64,000 nt of DNA from Streptomyces sp. NRRL WC-3605 (GTDB lineage: Bacteria > Actinomycetota > Actinomycetes > Streptomycetales > Streptomycetaceae), in assembly GCF_001509795.1 (NCBI RefSeq), contig NZ_LLZN01000062.1:44607-108606 (forward strand). Direction: 5' to 3'. The notes beneath the pieces are model-generated. The model was not told the DNA's origin. It did not search any database and worked only from the letters and a program-made list of their open reading frames with translations. The first letter of the stretch is position 1. Every line of letters begins with the position of its first letter. A program made the translations under genes and the position numbers. Below are positions 50,616-60,883 of the stretch, one piece after another.

Positions 50616-51566
50616 ATGGCGTACGACGTGATCACCATGGGCCGGATCGGAGTGGACCTCTACCCGTTGCAGACCGGCGTCCCGCTGTCGCAGGTCACGT
50701 CCTTCGGCAAGTTCCTCGGCGGCTCGGCGGCCAACGTCGCGGTCGCGGCCGCCCGCCTGGGCCGCCGGACGGCCTTGATCACCCGTACCGGCGACGACCC
50801 CTTCGGCACCTACCTCCACGAGGCCCTCCAGGGTTTCGGCGTCGACGACCGCTGGGTCACCGCGGTCCCCGGACTGCCCACGCCCGTGACGTTCTGCGAG
50901 GTCTTCCCGCCGGACGACTTCCCGCTGTACTTCTACCGGCAGCCCAAGGCCCCCGACCTGGAGATCGACGCCCACGAGCTCGACCTCGACGCCCTGCGCG
51001 ACGCGCGCGTCCTCTGGGTCACCGGCACCGGCCTGAGCGAGGAGCCCAGCCGGACGGCGACGCTCGCGGCCCTCGCCCACCGGGCCAAGTCCGGTGTCAC
51101 GGTCTTCGACCTCGACTGGCGCCCCATGTTCTGGAAGGACCCGGAGGCGGCCCGCCCGTTCTACGCCGAGGCGCTGAAGCACGCCACCGTCGCCGTCGGC
51201 AATCTCGACGAGGTGGAGGTGGCGACCGGCGTCCGCGAACCCGACGACGCCGCCCGCGCGTTGCTGGACGCCGGGGTCGAGATCGCCGTCGTCAAACAGG
51301 GCCCCAAGGGCGTCCTCGCCGTCGACCGGGACGGCGGCCGGGCCGAGGTGCCGCCGCTGCCCGTGACGGTCCTCAACGGGCTCGGCGCCGGTGACGCGTT
51401 CGGCGGCTCCCTCTGTCACGGCCTGCTGGAGGGCTGGGACCTGGAGACGGTGATGCGGCACGCCAACGCGGCCGGCGCCATCGTCGCCTCCCGTCTGGAG
51501 TGTTCCTCCGCCATGCCGACGACCGGCGAGATCGAGGCCGCGCTCGCCGCGGGGGCCGTCCGGTGA
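50616..51566 (+). CDS. iolC: 5-dehydro-2-deoxygluconokinase
   Basis: 316 aa PfkB kinase of myo-inositol catabolism. MAYDVITMGRIGVDLYP and FGKFLGGSAANVAVAAARLG are typical IolC starts; the ATP/anion-hole motif is VLNGLGAGDAFGGSLCHGL with the catalytic Asp. TFCEVFPPDDFPLYFYRQPK also matches IolC rather than ribokinase. The gene is intact and has a consensus promoter, yet the genes expected to make its substrate are missing or broken next to it, so its present role is unclear (a distant iol cluster may supply it). Confidence 0.9.
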   Translation: MAYDVITMGRIGVDLYPLQTGVPLSQVTSFGKFLGGSAANVAVAAARLGRRTALITRTGDDPFGTYLHEALQGFGVDDRWVTAVPGLPTPVTFCEVFPPDDFPLYFYRQPKAPDLEIDAHELDLDALRDARVLWVTGTGLSEEPSRTATLAALAHRAKSGVTVFDLDWRPMFWKDPEAARPFYAEALKHATVAVGNLDEVEVATGVREPDDAARALLDAGVEIAVVKQGPKGVLAVDRDGGRAEVPPLPVTVLNGLGAGDAFGGSLCHGLLEGWDLETVMRHANAAGAIVASRLECSSAMPTTGEIEAALAAGAVR

Positions 51567-51821
51567 GCGTCGTCGTCGCCGAGCCCGTCCGGCCGCGCGC
51601 CCGGCACCCGCGGGCCGCCTCCGAGGCCGCGGACCGCCGGACCCTGCCCGGCGGCGAGGTCGGCGAGCACCAGGACCGGGCATACGAGAACTGGCGGGGC
51701 GCCCCTGCGGCTGCCCACGTTGCGCGGTGTGACGGCCGGACGGTCGCTGCTCCACCCGGCCGACGGCGACGTGGCCGCCACGGTGGACACGGCCGTTCAC
51801 ACCGCCGTGGGGCTGTTGTGA
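51563..51821 (+). pseudogene. Remnant of an iol-linked aldolase (Cgl0158/deoxyribose-phosphate aldolase-like)
   Basis: Begins GTG in a 4-bp overlap with iolC, as a genuine next gene would: VSVVVAEPV then RHPRAASEAADRR, like the N-terminus of these aldolases. The frame then jumps, after AYENWRGA, by one base to LRLPTLRGVTAGRSLLHPAD, then GDVAATVDTAV, and ends TGA at 51819; this is the family's C-terminus. About 70 of roughly 290 codons remain: the middle (including any catalytic Lys) is deleted and a C-run frameshift separates the parts. Recognition is from memory of the family. Confidence 0.7.
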
Positions 51822-51857
51822 GCCCGCCCTGACGACCGGCCGGACGCCCGTGCCCCG

Positions 51858-51905
51858 CAGACGCGCAGACGCACAGACACACAGCCGTGCAGACGCGCAC
51901 AAGCG
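51858..51905. repeat. 8-bp imperfect tandem repeat
   Basis: Five consecutive CAGACGCG-like units (CAGACGCG, CAGACGCA, CAGACACA, CAGCCGTG, CAGACGCG) and a sixth degenerate one. Sits between the two pseudogene remnants. Confidence 0.6.
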
Positions 51906-52095
51906 CGGAAGCACGCACGGTCCGGCCAGCACGACCGCCGGCCCGCCCCTCGCGGCGCCGGCCCACCGACGCCTCCGGCGCGGGAGGCCGCTTTGCTTTG
52001 GCAGGAGCGAAGAGCGAGCGATGACTCCCCGCCCGCTACGGCCCCGCGCCGGAGGTCCCCGACCCGCATCATGGACTCGTGGGAGGACGCGGCCC

Positions 52096-52350
52096 TTGAC
52101 CCCCTCAGCCCTGGACACCGTGAGCGCGAGCACCGCACGGGATCTGCGGGCGGCGCTCGCCGAGGCCCGCGCCGCCGACACTCCCACATGTGTCTACGTC
52201 GAGACCGAAACGGCCGACACTGTGTCGGGCCCGCCACCCGCGCAGGCCTGGTGGGATGTACCTGTGGCCGAGACCGCGACCGGAGCGTCGGCGGTGAAGG
52301 CCCCCGAGCTGTACGAACGGCACGTGTCCTCCCGACGCCGCCATCTGTGA
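52096..52350 (+). pseudogene. iolD: 3' remnant of iolD (trihydroxycyclohexanedione hydrolase)
   Basis: The last ~84 codons of IolD, in frame to a natural stop: ARDLRAALAEARAADTPTCV, YVET, and QAWWDVPVAET, the WWDVPVAE block being characteristic of the IolD C-terminus. Full IolD is about 620-650 aa; the whole ThDP-binding catalytic region is gone, and upstream DNA does not resemble the gene. The remnant ends 14 bp before mmsA, the usual neighbour. Confidence 0.7.
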
Positions 52351-52364
52351 AGGAGTAACCGGGC

Positions 52365-53867
<1,503 letters not shown>

Positions 53868-53877
53868 CGCGGCCCCC

Positions 53878-53912
53878 GGGGCCGTCCGCATCGCGGACGG
53901 CCCCGTTTTTCT
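53878..53912 (+). terminator. Intrinsic terminator of mmsA
   Basis: Perfect 12-bp stem GGGGCCGTCCGC / GCGGACGGCCCC with a 3-nt loop and a GTTTTTCT tail. Strong rho-independent terminator, just 11 bp after the stop. Confidence 0.92.
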
Positions 53913-54027
53913 GTCCCGGTCCGCTGCGGTTCCCGCACCTGCGGATCCCGTACGGGCGTAGGGCTTGACGCGACGTTAACGCGCGAAATCATGATCGCGG
54001 ACAACTGATTCCGTAGCAGGACACCCA

Positions 54028-54057
54028 TTGACGTGACGGTTTCCGTCGATGTTGCAT
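54028..54057 (+). promoter_or_regulatory. Promoter of the APC permease, probably leaderless
   Basis: TTGACG (54028-54033), 18-nt spacer, TTGCAT (54052-54057). Transcription would start at or near the GTG at 54065, which has no ribosome binding site. Confidence 0.45.
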
Positions 54058-54064
54058 CCCCCTC

Positions 54065-55462
54065 GTGACCGACACCCTCACCCCCGCCGAGGCCCCCGCC
54101 GTCGAGGCGTCGGACAGTCCTCGGCAGCTCAAGCGCTCCATCGGCGTGGTCGGCGGCACGCTGCTCACGCTCTCCTGTGTGACCCCCGCGTCCACGCTCT
54201 TCGTGGTGGTCCCCGACCTGTTCGGCTCGCTCGGCACCGCCACGGCCCTCACCATCGCCGTGGGCTCCCTGCTGTGCGTCGCCGTCGCCTTCTGCTACTC
54301 GGAGCTCGGCACCCTCATCCCGAGCGCCGGCGGCGAGTACGCGATGGTGTCCACGCTCGCCGGGCGCCTCGCGGGCTGGCTGGTGTTCGTGCTGTCCCTG
54401 CTGGTCGTCATGGTCGTACCGCCCGTGATCGCGATGGGCACCGCCGACTACCTCGCCCCGATCGCGCACCTCGACCCCGCCCTGACCGGCGCCGGCGTCA
54501 TGCTGCTGGCCACCCTCGCCGGCCTGCTCGACCTGCGCGCCAACGCCTGGATCACCGGGGTCTTCCTGGTCCTGGAGGTCATCGCGGCGGCCGTCGTGGC
54601 CGTCCTGGGCTTCGCCCACGCCGAGCGCGGCCCCGCGAGCCTCGCCTCCCTCGAGGTGGCCGGCGCGGACGGCCGCACCGACACGGTGACGGCGCTGCTG
54701 GTCGTCTCCGGGCTCGCCATCGCCCTGTTCATCACCCAGGGCTTCTCGACCGCCGTCTACCTCTCCGAGGAGCTGGAGAACCCGCGCCGCAACGTCGCCC
54801 GCACGGTCCTGGCCACCCTCGCCATCTCGACCGTCATCATCCTGGTGCCGGTCGTCGCCATCACTCTGGGCGCCTCGGACGTCGCCGAACTGACCGGCGG
54901 CGACCTCTCCGCCATGGTCACCGCCTGGTCGAACTCCGCCGTCGGAACCTTCGTCAGCCTCTGCGTGGCCCTCGCGATCATCAACGCGGGCATCGTCATG
55001 GTCATCCAGAACTCCCGGGTGCTGTTCGCCTCGGCCCGCGACAAGGCGTGGCCCCGGCCCGTCAACGAGGGCCTGGCCCGCCTCGGCCGCTTCGGCTCCC
55101 CGTGGGTCGCCACCCTCGCCGTCGGCGTGCCCGGCGCGGCCCTGTGCTTCGTCAACCTGGACACCCTGTACGGCGTCACGGGCGTCTCCGTCACCGGCAT
55201 GTACCTGCTCGTCGCCGTCGCCGCTCTGCTCGCCCGGCGCGGGCACCACCGCCACACCTCGGCCTGGCGGATGCCGCTGTGGCCCGCGGTGCCGGTCGTG
55301 CTGATCGTGGTCCTCGGCTACATCCTCACCCAGCAGGAACCCGTCCATCTCGCGTGGACCGGCGGCATCACCGCCGTCGCCACCCTCTACTGGGCCCTGT
55401 ACCTGCGCCCCCGCCGCACCACCCGCTGGCTGGTGACCCTGCCCGACGACGCCCGGGACTGA
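54065..55462 (+). CDS. APC family amino acid permease
   Basis: 465 aa, about 12 helices. LKRSIGVVGGTLLTLSCVTP is the family's helix-1 substrate loop (unwound Gly-rich region), followed by YSELGTLIPSAGGEYAMVST, typical of amino acid/polyamine antiporters. No ribosome binding site precedes the GTG; the nearest promoter suggests a leaderless message. Isolated by the mmsA terminator and its own gap. Substrate (amino acid or amine) undetermined. Confidence 0.88.
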   Translation: MTDTLTPAEAPAVEASDSPRQLKRSIGVVGGTLLTLSCVTPASTLFVVVPDLFGSLGTATALTIAVGSLLCVAVAFCYSELGTLIPSAGGEYAMVSTLAGRLAGWLVFVLSLLVVMVVPPVIAMGTADYLAPIAHLDPALTGAGVMLLATLAGLLDLRANAWITGVFLVLEVIAAAVVAVLGFAHAERGPASLASLEVAGADGRTDTVTALLVVSGLAIALFITQGFSTAVYLSEELENPRRNVARTVLATLAISTVIILVPVVAITLGASDVAELTGGDLSAMVTAWSNSAVGTFVSLCVALAIINAGIVMVIQNSRVLFASARDKAWPRPVNEGLARLGRFGSPWVATLAVGVPGAALCFVNLDTLYGVTGVSVTGMYLLVAVAALLARRGHHRHTSAWRMPLWPAVPVVLIVVLGYILTQQEPVHLAWTGGITAVATLYWALYLRPRRTTRWLVTLPDDARD

Positions 55463-55575
55463 CCGGCGTACCGCGCCTGGTGTACGCGGACGGCCCGGCG
55501 TACCTCCACAGGAGGTGGCGGAGTTCGGTCCCCGGTCGACAACGGACCGACAGGTTCCACCCGTACCGTTGACGC

Positions 55576-58227
55576 ATGGATCTTCGACTGCCCGGACGGG
55601 GCGCACTGCGCGGGCCGCGGCGGCTGCTGGCCGCCGCGGCCGCCGTCGTGGTGCTGGCCGGCGCCGGGACCTGGACCGCGGTCGCCTCCGACGGCGACGC
55701 CCCGAAGGTACGGCGCGCCGACCGGGTCATGGCGATGGACGGCGGAGTGCGCGTCGACACCTCGTACTTCACGGCGCCGGGCGGCGGGCGGCGCCCCGCG
55801 GTCCTCCTCGGGCACGGCTTCGGCGGCAGCAAGGACGACGTACGGCAGCAGGCCGAGGACCTCGCGCGGGACGGGTACGCCGTCCTCACCTGGTCCGCGC
55901 GCGGGTTCGGCAGGTCGACCGGCGCGATCGGCCTGAACGACCCGAAGGGAGAGGTCGCCGACGTCTCCCGGCTGCTGGACTGGCTCGCCCGGCAGCCCGA
56001 GGTCCGCCTCGACAAGCCCGGCGACCCGCGCGTCGGCATGGCGGGCGGCTCCTACGGCGGCGCGATCGCGCTGCTGGCCGCCGGACACGACGACCGCGTC
56101 GACGCCATCGCCCCGGCCGTCACCTACTGGGACCTCGCCGACGCCCTCTTCCCGAACGGCGTCTTCAAGAAGCTGTGGGCGGGCATCTTCGTCAACTCCG
56201 GCGGAGGCTGCGCCGAGTTCGAGCCCACGCTCTGCGCGATGTACGAGCGGGTCGCCGAGTCCGGCGTCCCCGACGCCAAGGCCCGCGAGCTTCTGGAGGA
56301 GCGCTCCCCGTCCGCCGTCGGTGACCGCATCAAGGTGCCCGCTCTGCTGTTCCAGGGCCAGTCCGACTCCCTCTTCCCGCTCGGCCAGGCCGACCGGGCG
56401 GCCCGCGCGATCCGGGCCAACGGCGCCCCCGTGGACGTCGACTGGATCGCCGGCGGGCACGACGGCGGCGACATGGAGGCGTCCCGCGTCCAGGCCCGCA
56501 CCACCGCCTGGTTCGACCGGTACCTCAAGGGCGACAAGGGCGCCGACACCGGCCCCGCCTTCCGGGTCACGCGGACCGGGGGCATCGACTCCACCGACGG
56601 CGAGGCCCAGCTGCGGGGCGCGAGCGCCGGCACCTACCCCGGACTGGCCGACGGCGTACGGCGGGTGCCGCTCACCGGCGGCGAGCAGTCCGTCGCCAAC
56701 CCGGCCGGCGCCAGCCCGCCCGCCGTCTCCGCCCTGCCCGGCCTCGGCGGCTCCGGCGGCCTCTCGCAACTGTCCTCGCTCGGCGTCGGGGTCTCGCTGG
56801 ACTTCCCCGGCCAGTTCGCCCGCTTCGAGTCCGCGCCCGTCGCCGACAACCTGCACATCACCGGCTCCCCGACGGCCACCGTGCACGTGCGCTCCAGCGG
56901 CACGGACGCCGTCCTGTTCGCCAAGGTCTACGACGTCGGCCCCGACGGCCGGCAGCAGGTGCTGCCCTCCCAGCTGGTCACCCCGCTACGGGTGATGGAC
57001 GCCAAGTCCGGCAAGGACGTGCGGATCACCCTCCCCGCCATCGACCACGACGTCGAGAAGGGCCACCGGCTGCGCCTGGTGCTGTCCTCCACGGACCTCG
57101 GCTACGCCTCCCCGGCCGCCCCGGCCACGTACACGGTCGGTCTGAAGAGCGAGCTGTCCGTCCCGACGGCCCCCGGCGTCACCAGCGCCGCCACCCCCCT
57201 GCCGTCCTGGGTCTGGTGGCTGCCCGCCGCAGGTGCCGCGGTCGCCCTGGCCCTGCTGCTGACGGCCCGCCGCCGCACCGCGGCCCCCGCGCCCGACCCG
57301 GAACTGGCCGAGGTCCCGCTGCGGATCACCGGCCTGAGCAAGCGGTACGCCCGCGCGCAGGACCGGTACGCGGTGCGGGAGCTGTCGTTCCAGGTGGAGA
57401 AGGGCCAGGTGCTCGGCCTGCTCGGCCCGAACGGCGCGGGCAAGACGACGACCCTGCGCATGCTGATGGGCCTGATCCGCCCCGACGCCGGGGAGATCCG
57501 CGTCTTCGGGCACGCCATCCGCCCCGGCGCCCCGGTCCTGTCCCGGGTCGGCGCCTTCGTGGAGGGCGCCGGCTTCCTGCCGCACCTGTCGGGGCGGGAG
57601 AACCTGGAGCTGTACTGGAAGGCCACCGGCCGCCCGCCGGAGGACGCCCACCTGGACGAGGCCCTGGAGATCGCCGGGCTCGGCGACGCGCTCGCCCGCG
57701 CGGTGCGCACCTACTCCCAGGGCATGCGCCAGCGCCTCGCCATCGCCCAGGCCATGCTCGGCCTGCCGGACCTGCTCATCCTCGACGAGCCGACCAACGG
57801 CCTCGACCCGCCGCAGATCCGCGAGATGCGCGAGGTGATGATCCGGTACGCGGCCGCGGGCCGCACGGTGATCGTCTCCAGCCATCTCCTCGCGGAGGTC
57901 GAGCAGTCCTGCACCCACCTCGTGGTCATGGACCGAGGCCGGCTCGTGCAGGCGGGCCCGGTCGCCGAGATCGTCGGCTCCGGCGACACCCTCCTCGTCG
58001 GCACGGCCACCGCCCTCGACGGACCCGTCGTCGAGAAGGTCGCCGCGCTGCCCGGGGTGGTCTCGGCCGTCGCCACCGACGACGGGCTCCTCGTCCGGCT
58101 CGACGCCGACGGCAGCGCCGAGGCCCTGGTCGCCGAACTCGTCCGGCTGGAGGTGCCCGTCCGGTCGGTCGGCCCGCACCGCCGTCTGGAGGACGCCTTC
58201 CTCACCCTGATCGGAGGTTCCGCATGA
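55576..58227 (+). CDS. Fusion: extracytoplasmic CocE-type alpha/beta hydrolase + ABC transporter ATPase
   Basis: 883 aa in one frame. An N-terminal signal anchor (RRLLAAAAAVVVLAGAGTWT) leads to an X-Pro dipeptidyl-peptidase/CocE-like hydrolase, residues ~45-330, with triad candidates Ser159 (GGSYGG), Asp264 (GQSDSLF) and His295 (GGHDGGD), followed by its usual C-terminal beta domain to ~540. A second helix (PSWVWWLPAAGAAVALALLL, ~543-566) re-enters the membrane, and residues ~579-883 are a DrrA/CcmA-like ATPase: Walker A GPNGAGKTT (~617), signature YSQGMRQR (~713), Walker B LLILDEPTNGLD (~733). The topology is self-consistent: hydrolase outside, ATPase inside. ATGA overlap with the permease gene. 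A cleavage-coupled transporter is an inference. Confidence 0.88.
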   Translation: MDLRLPGRGALRGPRRLLAAAAAVVVLAGAGTWTAVASDGDAPKVRRADRVMAMDGGVRVDTSYFTAPGGGRRPAVLLGHGFGGSKDDVRQQAEDLARDGYAVLTWSARGFGRSTGAIGLNDPKGEVADVSRLLDWLARQPEVRLDKPGDPRVGMAGGSYGGAIALLAAGHDDRVDAIAPAVTYWDLADALFPNGVFKKLWAGIFVNSGGGCAEFEPTLCAMYERVAESGVPDAKARELLEERSPSAVGDRIKVPALLFQGQSDSLFPLGQADRAARAIRANGAPVDVDWIAGGHDGGDMEASRVQARTTAWFDRYLKGDKGADTGPAFRVTRTGGIDSTDGEAQLRGASAGTYPGLADGVRRVPLTGGEQSVANPAGASPPAVSALPGLGGSGGLSQLSSLGVGVSLDFPGQFARFESAPVADNLHITGSPTATVHVRSSGTDAVLFAKVYDVGPDGRQQVLPSQLVTPLRVMDAKSGKDVRITLPAIDHDVEKGHRLRLVLSSTDLGYASPAAPATYTVGLKSELSVPTAPGVTSAATPLPSWVWWLPAAGAAVALALLLTARRRTAAPAPDPELAEVPLRITGLSKRYARAQDRYAVRELSFQVEKGQVLGLLGPNGAGKTTTLRMLMGLIRPDAGEIRVFGHAIRPGAPVLSRVGAFVEGAGFLPHLSGRENLELYWKATGRPPEDAHLDEALEIAGLGDALARAVRTYSQGMRQRLAIAQAMLGLPDLLILDEPTNGLDPPQIREMREVMIRYAAAGRTVIVSSHLLAEVEQSCTHLVVMDRGRLVQAGPVAEIVGSGDTLLVGTATALDGPVVEKVAALPGVVSAVATDDGLLVRLDADGSAEALVAELVRLEVPVRSVGPHRRLEDAFLTLIGGSA

Positions 58228-59087
58228 GCACGCTCACCGAGCGCACCGAGGTCGCCTCCGGCTACCGGGCGGGCCGCACCCTGCCCGTGCGGGTCGAACT
58301 GCTCCGCCAGCTCAAGCGGCGCCGCACGATGGTCATGTTCGGCATCCTCGCCGTGCTGCCGTTCGTGCTGGTCGCCGCCTTCGCGATCGGCGGCGAACCG
58401 GACGGGCGCGGCAACCGCATCACCCTGATGGACACGGCCACGGCCTCCGGCGCCAACTTCGCCGCCGTGAACCTCTTCGTCTCGGCGGGCTTCCTGCTCG
58501 TCATTCCCGTCGCGCTGTTCTGCGGGGACACCGTCGCCTCGGAGGCCGGCTGGTCGTCCCTGCGGTATCTCCTCGCCGCGCCCGTTCCGAGGGCCCGGCT
58601 GCTGTGGTCCAAGCTCGTGGTCGGACTCGGTCTGAGCCTGGCCGCGATGGTGCTGTTGCCGGTGGTCGCGCTGGCCGTGGGCTCGGCCGCGTACGGCTGG
58701 GGCCCGCTGCAGATCCCGACCGGGGGCTCGCTCGCCACGGGTACGGCGGCGCAGCGATTGCTGGTCGTCGTGGCCTACCTCTTCGTGTCCCAACTGGTCA
58801 CCGCCGGGCTGGCGTTCTGGCTGTCGACGCGGACGGACGCCCCGCTGGGCGCGGTCGGCGGCGCGGTCGGCCTCACCATCGTCGGCAACGTCCTGGACGC
58901 CGTCACCGCCCTCGGCGACTGGCGTCACTTCCTGCCCGCGCACTGGCAGTTCGCCTGGGCGGACGCCGTCCAGCCGCACCCGGAGTGGTCCGGCATGATC
59001 CAGGGCACCGCGGTCTCCGTGACGTACGCCCTGATCCTCTTCGCGCTGGCCTTCCGGCACTTCACGCGCAAGGACGTCGTGTCGTAG
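58224..59087 (+). CDS. ABC-2 type permease
   Basis: 287 aa with about six hydrophobic helices (MVMFGILAVLPFVLVAAFAI, NLFVSAGFLLVIPVALFCGD, GLGLSLAAMVLLPVVALAVG, AYLFVSQLVTAGLAFWLS, VGLTIVGNVLDAV, ALILFALAFRHF) and a typical ABC-2 extracytoplasmic pattern. ATG overlaps the end of the hydrolase-ATPase gene by 4 bp and has GGAGG upstream. Must be the membrane partner of that fusion. Confidence 0.88.
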   Translation: MSTLTERTEVASGYRAGRTLPVRVELLRQLKRRRTMVMFGILAVLPFVLVAAFAIGGEPDGRGNRITLMDTATASGANFAAVNLFVSAGFLLVIPVALFCGDTVASEAGWSSLRYLLAAPVPRARLLWSKLVVGLGLSLAAMVLLPVVALAVGSAAYGWGPLQIPTGGSLATGTAAQRLLVVVAYLFVSQLVTAGLAFWLSTRTDAPLGAVGGAVGLTIVGNVLDAVTALGDWRHFLPAHWQFAWADAVQPHPEWSGMIQGTAVSVTYALILFALAFRHFTRKDVVS

Positions 59088-59262
59088 CGCCGGACGGGCC
59101 CCAGGTCCCCGCCAGGTCAACGGAGGGTCACCCACCGGTCTCGGCGGGGGCCCGCCGTGCCCGCTTCGAGACCCATCCGCAACGCCCCGTACCGCACGTT
59201 CCGGCCCTCTGGCCCGTCACAGTCACAGAAGTCGGCGTCAACGGAACGAGGGGGAACGGACG

Positions 59263-60804
59263 ATGGAGCGACACCACGTGCGACGGCTGAGGGGTGCGCT
59301 GCTCGCGCTCACGGCGGGCGGCCTGCTGCTCACCGGCTGCAGCGCACAGGACGGCGGCATGTCGAAGGCGGACCGGAGAACGGACGAGAGGGGCTTCCCG
59401 GCCGCCCCCGAGTACGACGGCGACAGCGGTCCGGACGAGCAGAAGAACGGCGACGACAGCCGCGAGTTCGCGCCCGAGCCCGACCTCGTCTCCACCTTCG
59501 CCCTGGACGTGGACACCGCCTCCTACGGCTACGCCCGCCGGACGCTCGCCGAGGGACGGCTGCCCGACCCGGCGACGGTCCGCCCAGAGGAGTTCGTCAA
59601 CAGCTTCCGCCAGGACTACGACCGCCCCGACGGCAACGGGTTCACCGTCACCGTGGACGGCGCCCGCACCGCGCGCGAGGACTGGTCCCTGGTCCGGGTG
59701 GGGCTCGCGACCCGGCCCGCCGAGGACTCCGGTGAACGCCCGCCCGCCGCCCTCACCTTCGTCGTCGACATCTCCGGCTCCATGGCCGAACCGGGCCGCC
59801 TGGACCTCGCCAAGGACTCCCTCGGCGTCATGACGGACCGGCTGCGCGACGACGACTCGGTCGCCCTGGTCACCTTCAGCGACGAGGCCGAGCGGGTGCT
59901 GCGGCCGACCCGCGTCGGCGGGCACCGGGACGAGATCCACGACGCCATCGACAGCCTGGAGCCCACCGACTCCACCAACCTCGGCGCCGGTGTGGAGACC
60001 GGGTACGAGACCGCCGAGGACGGCCTGCGCAAGGGCGCCACCAACCGGGTCGTGCTGGTCTCCGACGCCCTGGCCAACACGGGCGACACCGACGCCGACA
60101 CCATCCTGGAGCGCATCGCCTCCGAGCGCCGCGAGCACGGCATCACCCTGTTCGGGGTGGGCGTCGGCAGCGACTACGGCGACGCCCTGATGGAGCGCCT
60201 CGCCGACAAGGGCGACGGCCACACCGTGTACGTGTCCGGGGAGCGCGAGGCGCACAAGGTCTTCAGCCAGGACCTGCCCCGCAACGTCGATCTGACCGCC
60301 CGCGACGCCAAGGCCCAGGTGGCCTTCGACCCGAAGACGGTGAAGGAGTTCCGGCTGATCGGCTACGACAACCGGCAGGTCGCCGACGAGGACTTCCGTG
60401 ACGACCGCGTCGACGGCGGCGAGGTCGGCCCCGGCCACACGGTCACCGCCCTGTACGCCGTGCGCACCGCACGGGACGCCGAGGGGCATCTCGCCACGGC
60501 GAGCGTCCGCTGGCTCGACCCGCGCACCCGCGCCCCGCACGAGGAGTCCGGCGGCATCGAGACGGACACCCTGGAGGACTCGGTGTGGAGCGCGAGCCCC
60601 CGCTTCCAGGTCACCGCCACGGCGGCCTACTTCGCGGACGCCCTGCGCGGCGGCGACGACCGCCGGACCGTGCTGCCCGGGCGGGACGGCCTGGACGAAC
60701 TCGCCGAGCGGGCCGAGGAGTTGGGTGCGAGGACCGAGGACCAGGACGTGGCCCGGCTCGCCGACGCGATCCGGCAGGCGAGCCGTCTCACCGGACGGGA
60801 CTGA
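59263..60804 (+). CDS. von Willebrand factor A lipoprotein (YfbK-like)
   Basis: 513 aa. Lipobox LLLTGC, then a flexible acidic stretch. An N-terminal vWF-associated domain (VSTFALDVDTASYGYARRTL) precedes a vWA domain whose MIDAS starts FVVDISGSMAE (Asp169, Ser171, Ser173) with TNLGAG and later VVLVSDALANTGD. The C-terminus (EVGPGHTVTALYAV, DEL... region) matches the YfbK/DUF3520 layout. An outer-surface, metal-dependent adhesion protein. Not obviously in an operon. Confidence 0.85.
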   Translation: MERHHVRRLRGALLALTAGGLLLTGCSAQDGGMSKADRRTDERGFPAAPEYDGDSGPDEQKNGDDSREFAPEPDLVSTFALDVDTASYGYARRTLAEGRLPDPATVRPEEFVNSFRQDYDRPDGNGFTVTVDGARTAREDWSLVRVGLATRPAEDSGERPPAALTFVVDISGSMAEPGRLDLAKDSLGVMTDRLRDDDSVALVTFSDEAERVLRPTRVGGHRDEIHDAIDSLEPTDSTNLGAGVETGYETAEDGLRKGATNRVVLVSDALANTGDTDADTILERIASERREHGITLFGVGVGSDYGDALMERLADKGDGHTVYVSGEREAHKVFSQDLPRNVDLTARDAKAQVAFDPKTVKEFRLIGYDNRQVADEDFRDDRVDGGEVGPGHTVTALYAVRTARDAEGHLATASVRWLDPRTRAPHEESGGIETDTLEDSVWSASPRFQVTATAAYFADALRGGDDRRTVLPGRDGLDELAERAEELGARTEDQDVARLADAIRQASRLTGRD

Positions 60805-60818
60805 GAGGGCCGGGCCCA

Positions 60819-60846
60819 TTGACCTTTACTTACGCATGAGTAAGTT
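60819..60846 (+). promoter_or_regulatory. Promoter of the acyl-CoA ligase
   Basis: -35 TTGACC (60819-60824), 16-nt spacer, -10 TAAGTT (60841-60846), with the operator lying across spacer and -10. Confidence 0.6.
60828..60845. promoter_or_regulatory. Operator ACTTACGCATGAGTAAGT
   Basis: 18-bp palindrome, symmetrical at 16 of 18 positions, overlapping the promoter spacer and -10. Strong candidate for a TetR-type fatty-acid regulator; not the same motif as the operators at 37-83. Confidence 0.65.
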
Positions 60847-60883
60847 TACTCTCCGGTAAGTACGACGGGCACCGGGAGCCGAC

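Noticed and set aside
51850..52350. A 166-aa intact gene between iolC and mmsA
   Set aside because: The first half is Arg/Ala/His low complexity from the tandem repeat; only the last ~84 codons resemble a protein, the C-terminus of IolD.
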